64,000 bases of DNA from Symsagittifera roscoffensis (GCF_963678635.1 NC_087064.1:57356338-57420337); one strand, 5' to 3'. Positions 52,279 through 62,375 are shown, counted from the first letter of the stretch. A program made the numbers and translations. Notes: generated from the letters alone by a model not told the origin.

Positions 52279-53508
52279 CCTGATTTCTTCTTAATCCGGA
52301 AGGCCGTCTTTCAACCTTCACCGTTGTTCGCAACGGCCTTGCAACTATTGTAGCGGCACAATAGTTGCAACTCGGAGTGTTCTCTGTTACTCTGTAACTC
52401 GTTGTCGTTTTCCAATCTCGATTTCGTAGTTGTTGTTAGCGCAGCTAATGTTGTTCTGTTTTTCTTTCTTGTTTTAGCCAAAATGGCCTTTTCTGACGTT
52501 TCTCAGAAATATGACGTCATAATTCGAATTTTTGAAATTTTAAAATACCAGAATATTCCAGCCCTCACCGTTTGGCCAATCGTTCCAATAACGTTCTTAA
52601 TTCTTAACAATCACCAATCCGGAAGGCTCGCTGCTAAAAATTCGAATTCTGCAGAGATTGCATTTTTCACATTCTGGTCGAATGTCACATACTCCCCGGA
52701 CAGTCCGGTCAATGTCCTCATTGAATCACGCAATGTTCGTAAAATGGTTGCAGTGTCATCGAACAGAATTTACAAAATGCACGAAATTACTTTTATCCAC
52801 GTCACATCGACTCACTGCAGAATATAAATGGCATCATACTACATCACTATAGCCTTCAAATTCTCTCATTAATCTGCACATTGAGGATATGAGTTAAGAT
52901 AAAACATACTTTCTGACTTCCAATGTCAATGTCCCGATTAAAACTTTTTCTCTTAGATTTAAAAGGTGTTGGCTTGCAGGACAGTCCTGCCAACCAACAA
53001 GCTAAAATTATCCTACTATGCTTCTTCCCTTCGGAAGTCTTGCTTGTTATTGTCCTGAATATTAAAACTAAGAAACTCTGTGGTTAGAAAGAACAATGAA
53101 ACAATCTCCCTCTTGGAGAGATTACTCAAGCCTTCCATGTCACCACTAAGTGATCAGTTCTCCTAGCTGGTTAAAAACAGTCATGCAGGCTGGAATATTT
53201 AAATATACTCCTTCACTTAAGCCTTCCTAAATAAATAGTAAGTGAGTGTCTCTAAATCCACTTCAACTAAAATCAAAATGCAAATTTATAATTGCAACAA
53301 TTTCAAAACTCAACTTAATGTTTCAGTTTTCAATTACAACTTGGTTGCTTGGTTTCACACTTGAGTTTTTCACACACATAAAACAATTCTGAGTTTTAAC
53401 TTTTCTTCATCACTCCTTTGTTTTCTTCTTTTTTGTCGTTGAGAAGTTCTAAAACTTCTAAATTCTTCTAATTTCATCTATTTTTTCATCTTGTTTTTCG
53501 GTCATCCG
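52279..53508. other. Hairpin-rich non-coding stretch beside the ORF chain
   Basis: No supported gene. Near the left end lie three inverted repeats: AATCCGGAAGG (52293-52303), which is the inverse of 48047-48057 across the Penelope insertion; CCGTTG-TTCG-CAACGG (52321-52336); and a perfect 13-bp stem TTGCAACTATTGT / ACAATAGTTGCAA with loop AGCGGC (52339-52370). The remainder would be the 3' flank of the minus-strand ORF chain. Confidence 0.6.
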
Positions 53509-55248
53509 TCAAAGTTCCATTTCTTCCTCCTGTGATTTTGAATCTGCACTCTCAGTTTCTGTATCTTGTAACACGACGTTAGATATCTTGACGCTGTTGG
53601 AAGCCGTCCTCCAACACTTCTGCTCTTCCACCCTCTGTCTACAACAAGGTAGGGGATCCACGTTAGATTCTCTGTTCCTGCAGAAGCTGTTGTGGAGACA
53701 CAACGTCACGTTTCTCTCCAAATCTTCTTTCAGCATCTCTGCCTTCTCCTTTCCACTACGTTCACTCGTCCTGGAAAAGCTTTTCACAGCGGTGGTCACT
53801 GCATTCCGATGAGTCACGAGAGCTGGCTTGAAAGCTCCTGCTCCAATGTCCAGCTGATATTCACTGTACACCCTGCCGTGCTTCGACATATGCTTTTTCG
53901 CATACTCGTACAACCATGCAGTCATGTTAGCTCTGAACCATGGCATCAATCGTTTCCTTGCCCATATCTTCTTCACTTCCATCGGAATATTTAGAATTTT
54001 GCACATTGTCTCAAAAAGATCTAAATCTTTTAGACAATCTAATTTCCGCAACTGTTCTCTCGTCGGTGCCTCCTGTCTATTATTTTCTCTCACATGAGCT
54101 TCCAGCCATCGTATCGCCATCATAACTCCCACTATCACTATTGTTACGGGCTGTGATGAATCTGGTAAACCCATGGAGAGCAGCTCTCCAGAGTCCCAGA
54201 TCAACATCAGATTACTACGCTTGGGATACCACCAGGTCTGCAGCAAGCAGTGGCAAGGAAACTCGTCATGCGTCAACATGATGCTCCTCCAATTACGTTT
54301 TCCCGAAGCTTCCAGCAATGGTTCTACTTCCATCATCACTCGGTGGACTTCATCATTCTCATCTACTGCATTGTAATCTGTGACAGTTGATCCTCTCTGT
54401 TTCTGTCTCTCAAAGTCACTGAAGTTCCCACTCACATATCCCATGAATTTCTTTCCTAGTATCGACTCCAATTCTTCTTTGTTTCTCTCTGGAACTGCTG
54501 AGAACATCTTACATAGTAACTCGTAAGACTTCTCGGACATTCTCGCCAATCTTACACACTTCGGCACTGAGAAGGCTTGATCCACGATCGTTCTTGTACT
54601 CTTCACGTCCACAGCCGCGAAATGTACAGGGTATCTGCTCCTGCACATTGGAGCCAACGTTGAACCCACCAAATATCGTGCTCCTGATGGTCTACAATAA
54701 GTCTCGCTGTGTCTGATGTTCATTTCTGTCTCGATTGCTTCCCTCCATTTCCCTATGTTTTTCTGTTCAGTCTGCAGAACTCCTGGGAATACTTCTACAC
54801 TGATGGCTGTGACCACCTCATGTTTCTGTTCTAGATTCAATAGTGACTCAAAAGAACCAAACATGCTGTAGAATCCTAGTGCAGTCACTAGATTCACATC
54901 GGTTCCTCCATGGCAATCTGCTATCAGTTCCGTTTCTGTTCTAGCTTTCATCACTACATTTCCAAACAATACCGTCAATTGCTTGTGTTGTTTCTCTAGG
55001 GTCTTCACACAGTCCAAACCTCCACAAACGTGACCCTCCAGTCCACAGACTTCCGCCAGACAGCTACCAGGTTTGACCCAGTCTTCTGGTCCCCAGCCAG
55101 GCAACTCCACTTTATCTTCTCCGTTGCTCTTAGAGGCTGTTATCATCACATTATATATGATGTTGAGGTCACGCAGGTTACAGTCTGCATTCAGTTCCCT
55201 CTGTACGTCTTGTGTCGCCCGTAATATTGAGTCAGCGTTGGGACTAGG
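53509..55248 (-). CDS. Uncharacterised protein, last ORF of the chain
   Basis: The frame is open from the codon after the TGA at 55249-55251 to the stop at 53509, about 579 codons; the first good ATG is at 55146. It is in the same frame as the preceding ORF, so the two may be one protein interrupted by one nonsense codon. The middle is folded-looking with several Trp and Cys residues (HCLLQTWWYPKRSN, then a hydrophobic helix VTIVIVGVMMAIRWLEAH). The C-terminus is acidic and Ser-rich. No family is recognised. Confidence 0.65.
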   Translation of the reverse strand, partial: PSPNADSILRATQDVQRELNADCNLRDLNIIYNVMITASKSNGEDKVELPGWGPEDWVKPGSCLAEVCGLEGHVCGGLDCVKTLEKQHKQLTVLFGNVVMKARTETELIADCHGGTDVNLVTALGFYSMFGSFESLLNLEQKHEVVTAISVEVFPGVLQTEQKNIGKWREAIETEMNIRHSETYCRPSGARYLVGSTLAPMCRSRYPVHFAAVDVKSTRTIVDQAFSVPKCVRLARMSEKSYELLCKMFSAVPERNKEELESILGKKFMGYVSGNFSDFERQKQRGSTVTDYNAVDENDEVHRVMMEVEPLLEASGKRNWRSIMLTHDEFPCHCLLQTWWYPKRSNLMLIWDSGELLSMGLPDSSQPVTIVIVGVMMAIRWLEAHVRENNRQEAPTREQLRKLDCLKDLDLFETMCKILNIPMEVKKIWARKRLMPWFRANMTAWLYEYAKKHMSKHGRVYSEYQLDIGAGAFKPALVTHRNAVTTAVKSFSRTSERSGKEKAEMLKEDLERNVTLCLHNSFCRNRESNVDPLPCCRQRVEEQKCWRTASNSVKISNVVLQDTETESADSKSQEEEMEL

Positions 55249-57027
55249 TCACCATGATGGCCTCATCAATTCCCACACTGTCATCAAGCTCGTTCTCAGT
55301 AATTCATCTGAGAATCCCAACCCAAACTCCACTCTTTTATCGGATTTTGGTACTGAAGGTGCAGTCACCTCTTCTTCCAAGACCAGTCCCAATTTGGCCT
55401 GTGGATTGTTAACGCTCTTAATCGTTACAATTCTGCACGTCCAGAATCTTAGCAACACCGCCTGCTCATAATCGAAGAAGCAATCGCGTATGTCTTCACT
55501 CAGGAAAGGATTGTACGCGATCCCTATGATCCCGTATACGTAGCCATACGATTTCTTCTTGATCGGTCCACAGTATTCACTGGATTTTGGCAATGCTCCC
55601 ATAGATTCTTTAGTGAATCTCAGCTCCTTGTTTGAGAATCTCCTGATTTCGTCTATCTTTTTCATGGGTTCCAACTCCTCAGGTTCTTTCATGTTCACGC
55701 TCATCGGTTTACTTTGCTGCATATCCAGCAGTGCTAGCAAGAATAAGGCTTTCGTTCGCTCATCGCCTTCCCTCAACATTTTAACACAAGTGTTTAATGC
55801 AGGTACTGAAATCTGCTCTATCAGGAATCGAATGAAACAGAGAGCGTCTCTCCGCTTCGCACACGCTACTGCTGCTCCCTCCTGGACTATCAGATCCCTC
55901 AGATTCGTCATAAGGAAAACATTTTCCTCTTTTGATCTCTTCCTTTCTTCTGAGTCATATTCTTCATGAGTCAGTCCCATCATGCACAAGGCGAACCTGA
56001 GTTGTAACTCTGTTCTTACGTAAGGTACTGCCACGAGAGCATGTATTCTTGGCGTAGTCCTCATTTCTTCCTCGAAATACATCAACACTACTGCTTTCCA
56101 TGGAAGGCTCACTAACTGCTCGATCGTTTCCGCCTGTATGTCAGACGACGCCAAAGTCCCGTACGCCTTCTGCTTGAGGGTGGTGCCTTGCAACATCGTT
56201 TCCAGATAACCCTCCATGGCTTTTTCGTCTTCCGAGTTTCGGTATTCCAACATCTCCATGTATCCACCGGTGGGTTCATCTATCGACACAGTCTCCGACA
56301 CTGTCAGTCGGTTGTATTCCACTGGTGTTAGTTGTCCTGCGACGCTTCCCTTTCCATGATTCATGGGAGATGGCTTGAAGTCTTTCATTTTGCTCTCTCC
56401 ACATTGGCTGAGTATTTCCATTTCTAAGGTTGCTCCAGTCAGAGTGCGGTCACTCCTTTTGGATTTATAACCGGTTAACTTTATTCCCGCCATGAGAATG
56501 GGTGGCACCATCGCTATATCAGTCAATATTCTATCTGTGCCAGACAATTGATAATCACCTTGCGCCAAATCCATGACCTCCTCAACTCGTTTCCTTTTCG
56601 CTGAGTCACCAGCTTTCATCGATATTTCTGAATCCACCTTCGTCTTTCCAACTCTCCTCGGCATCACTCTGCTGCCTAACTTCATTTTCATCGCATTGAT
56701 TTTATCAATCACCATTTTTGATCGCATCGTACCTCTCCTGGTTCTTGACAGATACACCACCTCTCCTTCATCGTCCTGCGGTGTCATCTTGATGGGAGAA
56801 TTCGCTTCACTCTCATCAGTGGCTGAGTCGATCAACAACTCACTCAGTCTCCCTTCACACTCATCAAGCTTGTCCAGTACTTCTCTCATCAAGGGTTGGT
56901 TGAGACCCGTTTTCAGAATAGACTGGGTCCCATAGCTTTGAACCACGTTCCAGACTTCTTCCATAAACGCCACTCTGTCCAGCTTCCATCCCGTCCTACT
57001 CTCGTGGTCTCGGTGATGTACTTCCAT
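55249..57027 (-). CDS. Uncharacterised 592-aa protein of the ORF chain
   Basis: ATG at 57027, 115 nt before the end of the preceding frame. The N-terminal half is polar with basic patches (RRGTMRSKMVIDKINAMKMK). Residues ~290-480 are helical and hydrophobic with many Cys and Met residues. No catalytic motif is evident. It ends TGG TGA and the frame continues open for another 579 codons. Confidence 0.65.
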   Translation of the reverse strand: MEVHHRDHESRTGWKLDRVAFMEEVWNVVQSYGTQSILKTGLNQPLMREVLDKLDECEGRLSELLIDSATDESEANSPIKMTPQDDEGEVVYLSRTRRGTMRSKMVIDKINAMKMKLGSRVMPRRVGKTKVDSEISMKAGDSAKRKRVEEVMDLAQGDYQLSGTDRILTDIAMVPPILMAGIKLTGYKSKRSDRTLTGATLEMEILSQCGESKMKDFKPSPMNHGKGSVAGQLTPVEYNRLTVSETVSIDEPTGGYMEMLEYRNSEDEKAMEGYLETMLQGTTLKQKAYGTLASSDIQAETIEQLVSLPWKAVVLMYFEEEMRTTPRIHALVAVPYVRTELQLRFALCMMGLTHEEYDSEERKRSKEENVFLMTNLRDLIVQEGAAVACAKRRDALCFIRFLIEQISVPALNTCVKMLREGDERTKALFLLALLDMQQSKPMSVNMKEPEELEPMKKIDEIRRFSNKELRFTKESMGALPKSSEYCGPIKKKSYGYVYGIIGIAYNPFLSEDIRDCFFDYEQAVLLRFWTCRIVTIKSVNNPQAKLGLVLEEEVTAPSVPKSDKRVEFGLGFSDELLRTSLMTVWELMRPSW

Positions 57028-58109
57028 TCTTCTTCGGGCAGCGTTCCCAAGAAAGGTACTCTGGCTGAAGCCTCTATTCTTCTCCTCCGAGGTGATTCCA
57101 TGAGGATTCTCTGGTCGTTATTTCTTGAATTGCCAGGAGAGCTGCTCTCCGGCAAATTCCGTTTCATTTCCATAAAGGCTGACGGAGGCTCCAGTGTCGA
57201 GATGCCTTCATCCGCTGGCTCAGTCGTTTCCAACGTGTCTGCATTATTCTCAAGATCACTGAATATATTGAAATCCAGGCTGGATGTTCCTCCTGTCGAT
57301 GCCCTGTCGTCTTCCCCACCAGCTTGATCTTGTTGCATGGGTTCTTCGGTTTGACGGCTTCCACCCTGTCCGTCATTTCCTTCTGACTTTTTTTTGTTCG
57401 GGCTCGATGGTCCTTGTTCGTCATTGTCGGCTTCTTCCTGGAATCTCGGTATGAGCAATGTACCGGCCGATTCATCTTCCTCTTCTCCATGGACCACTTT
57501 GATTTCTTCACAGCCGAAGGGTGCTAGGAAGGTTCTCGTCTGCAGTACTCCTCCCACTTTCATCTCCTGTTTTACGCTAGTCAGGATTAAGGAGGCTTCA
57601 GGCAATTCGGTCCTGCCTCTCATTCTCATCGGAGCTAAGCCTAATCCCTTCCATTCCTCATCAAATCTTCCAGGCTTGGGAGTAGCGGCGTTGCTTATTC
57701 GCCTTCTCGTCGCTTGATCCGTGTATGCAAATCGTGTGTACTGTAACACGGCGGCATTTCTCCCTACGAAGTATGGATCCATCGTTCCCACGAAATTCCC
57801 TACTCTCCTTTCATTGGTTTCGAATGCTCTCAACCTAGGAGATTGTACCACGGAGACTGCTCCGAGCAACATCCTTCTTATCAGAGGGAATTCAGGGATT
57901 GCCTCCGGCAGCTTCTTGTAATCGCCCCAGTCCTTCGTCTCTTCTCTCACTTTGTGATATGCTGCAGTAAGACGAGACACTCTGGTTATCTCACCATTCG
58001 TTTTATCATAGGGTCTCAGATTCCAAAGCCTTGGAAACACCTCGATGTGTCCTCTTTTTACTTCTCCCATGCGATCACGGAAGTGATCGTCAAAATTGAT
58101 GACTGTCAT
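56913..58109 (-). CDS. Uncharacterised 398-aa protein of the ORF chain
   Basis: Its ATG overlaps the stop of the upstream ORF in ATGA (58106-58109). Residues 1-220 look folded; residues ~220-320 are acidic, Gln/Gly/Ser-rich and disordered, with a PNKKK basic patch; the end is again folded. I do not recognise it. The ATGA junction could be genuine coupled translation or the trace of a frameshift in a longer protein. Confidence 0.65.
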   Translation of the reverse strand: MTVINFDDHFRDRMGEVKRGHIEVFPRLWNLRPYDKTNGEITRVSRLTAAYHKVREETKDWGDYKKLPEAIPEFPLIRRMLLGAVSVVQSPRLRAFETNERRVGNFVGTMDPYFVGRNAAVLQYTRFAYTDQATRRRISNAATPKPGRFDEEWKGLGLAPMRMRGRTELPEASLILTSVKQEMKVGGVLQTRTFLAPFGCEEIKVVHGEEEDESAGTLLIPRFQEEADNDEQGPSSPNKKKSEGNDGQGGSRQTEEPMQQDQAGGEDDRASTGGTSSLDFNIFSDLENNADTLETTEPADEGISTLEPPSAFMEMKRNLPESSSPGNSRNNDQRILMESPRRRRIEASARVPFLGTLPEEEWKYITETTRVGRDGSWTEWRLWKKSGTWFKAMGPSLF

Positions 58110-60097
58110 CTCTGGCTCCGATATTTTCGCAAATAACAGATCTCACTCATGAGCTCCCGTAATGTGTGCTGCTCACACCAGTTCAATGTACTACCGTCCA
58201 CTGCCGATATGAGGTTCAGGTCCAGCACCGACCTCCTATATGCTTCCACTTTAACGTCAGGGAACGCAAACGTGACTGCTGGTCCATCGATCACTGTCAC
58301 GAACTCCGTGACTCCTCTGATCAGCGCCATGGGATCGGTTCTCATAGCCAAGCTCAGATCAGTTAACAGTGGCATGCCTCCAACATGTCGTCTAACATCT
58401 TCCTCTCTTTCAATCGTCTCGTCTTCTCCCGTTCCAAAGCGATTTTGTTGTAAGAGATACTGGATAAGAGTGTGTCTCAGGTCTCTTATCTTGTTCCACG
58501 AGTACGTGGATTTCTTCATATCCAAGTTCCTCACTCTCTCTTTCATCTGCTCTGGACAACGTGCCAGTTCCATTAGTCCTCCCAAGTTTCCGTGGGTAAT
58601 TGCAATCAATGTCAGAAGTCCGTCTAGCCGCAGGTTCTGAATTCCATCGGTGAGCAGCATCGCCGGTCCTTTCACGAAGTCCTCCGCTCCAAATGTCACG
58701 AACAAGGCTATTAGTTCCACTATCGATACTTCCACCACTGCTTGGAGGAATTCTTTTATCAAGTAGTGCGAGACTTTCGGGTAAACTTTTGCCAAGAAGG
58801 ACGCGGTCCATCCGGCTCCCAACCCTTCTAGCATGCTGTCTGTCCTTTCAAAGCCCTCCTGTCCTTTCACTTCCTGGGTACAGAAGGTTTCCTGAGTAAT
58901 CTGACACATTCTGTTTACAAACTCAGCGGTCTTTTCTCCGGCATTTTCCGCCAGGTTCACTTCCTTCAACAAGTAAGCATGTATCTTCGTGATCATCACG
59001 GGGCCTTGCTCAAAAGCATCTACACCCAATGCTGCTACTCTAGGGTTCAGGTGTAGCCACTGGTTGGTTTCCGGCTTGGTTCTCAGAACCATCGCCTCCA
59101 GATAAGCTCTCGTCTCCAGTGAATTTTTCCTTCTTGTGTCTTCACCTGCCACTTCCATTGCTCGGAACCATAAGTCGTTGGACATTGCCGTGATCACTCG
59201 ATGGTCGTCGTCTATTCTTGGTTTCAATTTGAGTTGTCGACTGAAATTGGATAGTTCCAACCCCAGCACTTCGTCCAACACTAACATGTGTAGCGCGTGG
59301 TCCTTGAATCCTCTCATCGCGTTTGAGATATCTGACCATACTGCAGGCAGTTCAGACTTAAGTGGCCTCAGGTTCTCCATTTCTATCAGGCGATTCGGGG
59401 CTGATATGATCACATCATATTTTCCTTCCGAGAGTAAGGCCACAATTGCATACACGAATTTCAGTCCATCCGGGAGATGTGCATATGCCGGAGACAACGC
59501 GAATACTACTCTCAATAACACTTTATTGAATGACCCCTCCTTCGTTGCATCCACCACTTCACCCATTGACTCAAGGATGTCTTTTATCGCTGGCCATACA
59601 GCGTTCTCTGCTGTTGTAGGATCTCTGAGTCTGCTCAGAAAACCTCTACTGTGTAGATGGTCATTGATACCAGCAAACACAATCGTAATTGGATTCATGT
59701 CCGTCTGCCTTTGTACCCCTATAGCCAAAGATACTGATTGCAGTAGGTCCAGGTCGACCGCTGCCAACATTATGACGTCCGGCCAAAGCAAAGACTTGGA
59801 AGTGTACACGAACTCTGAATTCGCTACTACCATAACCTTGGCCTTCCTCATCTCTGCTTTGTCATAGGCGGCGAAGGTGGTTTCATCTTTCTTTATCGCT
59901 GTCAATCCGCCATATCTCTGGGCATCACCATCTTGGTTCACTAGTTTTGGGTACACTCTTTCCTTCACATGACCAGGGGGTGTCGTCAGCTGCCTGAATA
60001 TCTTCACGTGTTGTCCAATCGGCGCTCTCGTCGTCAGGAATCTTCCTGGTCTCTCTTCACGATTCCCCTCATCATGGTTCAAACTCACATCTTGCAA
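58106..60097 (-). CDS. Uncharacterised 663-aa protein, possible degenerate SGNH fold
   Basis: The frame is open from before 60097 (no near ATG; first codon of the listed frame is TTG). Residues ~80-130 contain VMVVANSEF, WPDVIMLAAVDLD and ITIVFAGINDHLHS. The last resembles the G-x-N-D block of SGNH hydrolases and the first its strand 1, but with Asn-Ser-Glu for Gly-Asp-Ser, so activity is doubtful. The rest is mostly helical. The join to the preceding frame is a -1 shift near 60095. Confidence 0.62.
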   Translation of the reverse strand: MQDVSLNHDEGNREERPGRFLTTRAPIGQHVKIFRQLTTPPGHVKERVYPKLVNQDGDAQRYGGLTAIKKDETTFAAYDKAEMRKAKVMVVANSEFVYTSKSLLWPDVIMLAAVDLDLLQSVSLAIGVQRQTDMNPITIVFAGINDHLHSRGFLSRLRDPTTAENAVWPAIKDILESMGEVVDATKEGSFNKVLLRVVFALSPAYAHLPDGLKFVYAIVALLSEGKYDVIISAPNRLIEMENLRPLKSELPAVWSDISNAMRGFKDHALHMLVLDEVLGLELSNFSRQLKLKPRIDDDHRVITAMSNDLWFRAMEVAGEDTRRKNSLETRAYLEAMVLRTKPETNQWLHLNPRVAALGVDAFEQGPVMITKIHAYLLKEVNLAENAGEKTAEFVNRMCQITQETFCTQEVKGQEGFERTDSMLEGLGAGWTASFLAKVYPKVSHYLIKEFLQAVVEVSIVELIALFVTFGAEDFVKGPAMLLTDGIQNLRLDGLLTLIAITHGNLGGLMELARCPEQMKERVRNLDMKKSTYSWNKIRDLRHTLIQYLLQQNRFGTGEDETIEREEDVRRHVGGMPLLTDLSLAMRTDPMALIRGVTEFVTVIDGPAVTFAFPDVKVEAYRRSVLDLNLISAVDGSTLNWCEQHTLRELMSEICYLRKYRSQR

Positions 60098-60612
60098 CGG
60101 TCTCGAGCAAATCTCAAGGCCGTCGTGGAGCTGAAGCTAGCGGCTATCAACCAGTCTACGCCGGTTATCGAGTACAATCTGCTGACGGATAGCATCGCTC
60201 CATTCAGCATCCTCCTTGCATCTTCGATGAAGCTTACTCTCTGGAGACCCAGCTTCATTAGTTCGTCTTTGTATATATGCCAGGGAGACGGTATGGGTCT
60301 CGACCACATCAATGAGCCTCTGCTCGGTCTCTCCTCTCGACTGGTACTCGTCGTCTCCGATCTAGTGTCCTATCTAGATGTGCCTGCTGTCTCTTCGATT
60401 GGGTTGACAGGTCCTATTCTTCTCCTAGGATGAATAGTCCTCCTCATCGGTGCTTCTCCCAATCGATCCTGTACGTCTGTTCTTCGACCTGGTTCGCTGG
60501 AGCTTTGTTGCCTGTAGTTCGTGACGGCCGGGACCGTACCCAAGCGTGTTTCCAAGCTAGGAGGCACAAAGGTGGTAATCACCGCGTCACTCACTGTTCC
60601 TTCTTCCTTCAG
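60085..60612 (-). pseudogene. In-frame continuation of the SGNH ORF past a TAG
   Basis: Beyond the TAG at 60613-60615 the same frame stays open, apart from one more TAG at 60370-60372, for 175 codons. It is Pro/Arg/Ser-rich first and helical later. Two UAG codons in one otherwise open frame suggest either nonsense decay or readthrough. The next ORF then takes over in the -1 frame. Confidence 0.5.
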
Positions 60613-62124
60613 CTATCCTGTGTCAAAGAGTTCTGCTTCCAGCTCGTCCAACCGCTCTTGGAAGACTCGATTCAACCAAGCTTGTCCTTCAATACTGTCG
60701 AAGTGGATGCCGTCTGTGGTCAGTCTGGCCTGATCCATGGCTCTCAACTTATGTTCGATGTCCATGAGGATCATTCTTCCGGCATTTCGACTTGCTAGGT
60801 TCCTCAAGATGGTGTTCCATCTTACGACTCCCTCGTTGTGCCTTCTTCCTGAGGCTGTCAGGCTCCTCGCGTTCATTGGCACTGTGCAAACGGTCAGTAC
60901 CGCGCAACTGAATTTCTGCCAGAGGGTAGTAAACAAACACACCATCATTGACTCCCATAGTGCTTCCTGCTCGTCTGAACCTCTGGAGATGTCATTCGTC
61001 CCAACTAAGATCATCACATTGGGAATCCTCCCTGGATTCATCAGTTCCACCATCCGATATAATTGGGCTATCGTCACTCCTCCAAAGGCCATCACCGTGG
61101 TGACCCACGAGGTCCTCAAATTTGACAGCACTCTGACCAAGCTGTCTCCCAGTATCAGATGAGATGTCCCGAGTGGTGGTTGCTGCAGGTTCACAGCTGG
61201 GCTCCAGGTAGCTCGATTGAAGCAGGCCCTCGGATCTGTCTCCGGAACTCCCGTGAAATTATATTTCAATTGATTATTCTTCTGCACGTTTATTATGCGA
61301 GACACTTTCTTCGCTGGCATCTTTCGTACTTTCCTCTCTGGGATTCTCGAGCTCCCCATGAGTGGTGTCACGTTACTTATCCCTTGTCTGATCACAGTCT
61401 GGGAGAGTTTTACTCTGCCCGTCTCGTCAATCGTTCCATAGGGTGCAGTCACCCCGGAACCTGGCGCATTCTTGTTAGCGACCAGTCGTCCAGCTGTCTC
61501 TATCAGTTTCCTCACTGTCTGTTCTACGACGGGGTCACCCAAGGTGTCACTAGGATCCGGGATCGTTACTCGATTTGTCTCTACTGGAGGTCGTGTCTCC
61601 GTTGTTTGACTCATTTCTCGAGGCGTCAAGAGCTCCATCGGGGACTGCCCACGAGGAATATCCCTTGCAGGTATCACTTTCTCCACGGCCATTGTCAACG
61701 CCACCTGCTCCGATCGCTCTTTGTTTTCTTGCCTTAGGCGCTCAATCTCTTGACCCTGCTTTTTGTTGCAGTCTTCAAACAACTTTCTCCACATGTCCCG
61801 ATCTTCCTCCATCTGGAGCATGCTTCTGGTCATCTCGTCCAGCTCCTTCTTCGTACTTTTCAGTTCATCGTTCATCTCATCCAGACCTTGCATGGTTTGG
61901 TTCGTCTGAACTTCCTGTCCTACTTTCGCCCTTTTTGGTGGCACAGCTGCTCTCAGTGGTGAACCAGACGAGGTCGCCTCGCTGTTCATCTCCCGATGCA
62001 TTCTCGTCAACCCAGGTTTGGGCTTGGAGGGCATAGGCATCTCACCTGGTTGGTAGGTCCTAGAACTTCCCAATCCAGGCTCATTCGCCAAGTCACTCCC
62101 TGAGAGAGAGCCCCGTTTCTCCAC
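60613..62124 (-). CDS. Coiled coil plus SGNH (GDSL-type) hydrolase
   Basis: Residues ~70-140 are a Glu/Lys/Met/Leu-rich coiled coil. After a Pro/Thr-rich linker, residues ~320-495 form an SGNH hydrolase: GDSLVRVL with the Ser nucleophile near 325, AFGG (oxyanion Gly) near 345, VGTNDIS (oxyanion Asn) near 375 and TTDGIHFDS with the Asp-x-x-His pair near 470. All four blocks are intact. The family cleaves esters, including sugar O-acetyl groups. The frame extends upstream without ATG and overlaps the small ORF before it. Its TAG stop at 60613 is followed by more open frame to a second TAG at 60370 and then to 60085. Confidence 0.82.
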   Translation of the reverse strand: MEKRGSLSGSDLANEPGLGSSRTYQPGEMPMPSKPKPGLTRMHREMNSEATSSGSPLRAAVPPKRAKVGQEVQTNQTMQGLDEMNDELKSTKKELDEMTRSMLQMEEDRDMWRKLFEDCNKKQGQEIERLRQENKERSEQVALTMAVEKVIPARDIPRGQSPMELLTPREMSQTTETRPPVETNRVTIPDPSDTLGDPVVEQTVRKLIETAGRLVANKNAPGSGVTAPYGTIDETGRVKLSQTVIRQGISNVTPLMGSSRIPERKVRKMPAKKVSRIINVQKNNQLKYNFTGVPETDPRACFNRATWSPAVNLQQPPLGTSHLILGDSLVRVLSNLRTSWVTTVMAFGGVTIAQLYRMVELMNPGRIPNVMILVGTNDISRGSDEQEALWESMMVCLFTTLWQKFSCAVLTVCTVPMNARSLTASGRRHNEGVVRWNTILRNLASRNAGRMILMDIEHKLRAMDQARLTTDGIHFDSIEGQAWLNRVFQERLDELEAELFDTG

Positions 62125-62375
62125 CTCATCACTTTCATGTTCGGGCGGTCTAGTACTCCTCTTTCTCCATATGCTGCCATCAACAGGACTTCCGTGGGGC
62201 GGTCCCCACGGTTGTCGTGCCCCAAGATGTTGATCAGGGCGGTCAGCAACATGACTACCTCTGGGTCCTCCAGAGCGAAGTCTCGATCAATCAGCCGACG
62301 ATAGATCGCATCTATCATCGGTCCTACATATGCCTCTGCCAGGTCCATCAATTCATCCAAGTTGAAGTTGTCCAT
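62007..62375 (-). CDS. Small 122-aa ORF opening the chain
   Basis: A true ATG at 62375 follows the AT-rich gap, making it the likely translation start of the chain. Residues 1-80 are acidic and helical (DELMDLAEAYVGPMIDAIYR). The 3' part overlaps the SGNH frame by well over 100 nt. A -1 shift in that overlap would fuse it to the SGNH protein. No family recognised. Confidence 0.6.
   Translation of the reverse strand: MDNFNLDELMDLAEAYVGPMIDAIYRRLIDRDFALEDPEVVMLLTALINILGHDNRGDRPTEVLLMAAYGERGVLDRPNMKVMRWRNGALSQGVTWRMSLDWEVLGPTNQVRCLCPPSPNLG

Noticed and set aside
52402-52827. A 141-aa plus-strand ORF
   Set aside because: It begins on a non-AUG codon, has no recognisable domain and lies in a non-coding flank; chance is more likely.
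59136-59867. 243-aa plus-strand ORF and others antisense to the chain (e.g. 58149-58640, 57394-57717, 61159-61737)
   Set aside because: Shadows of less AT-rich minus-strand coding sequence; low-complexity Ser/Leu-rich products without any motif.
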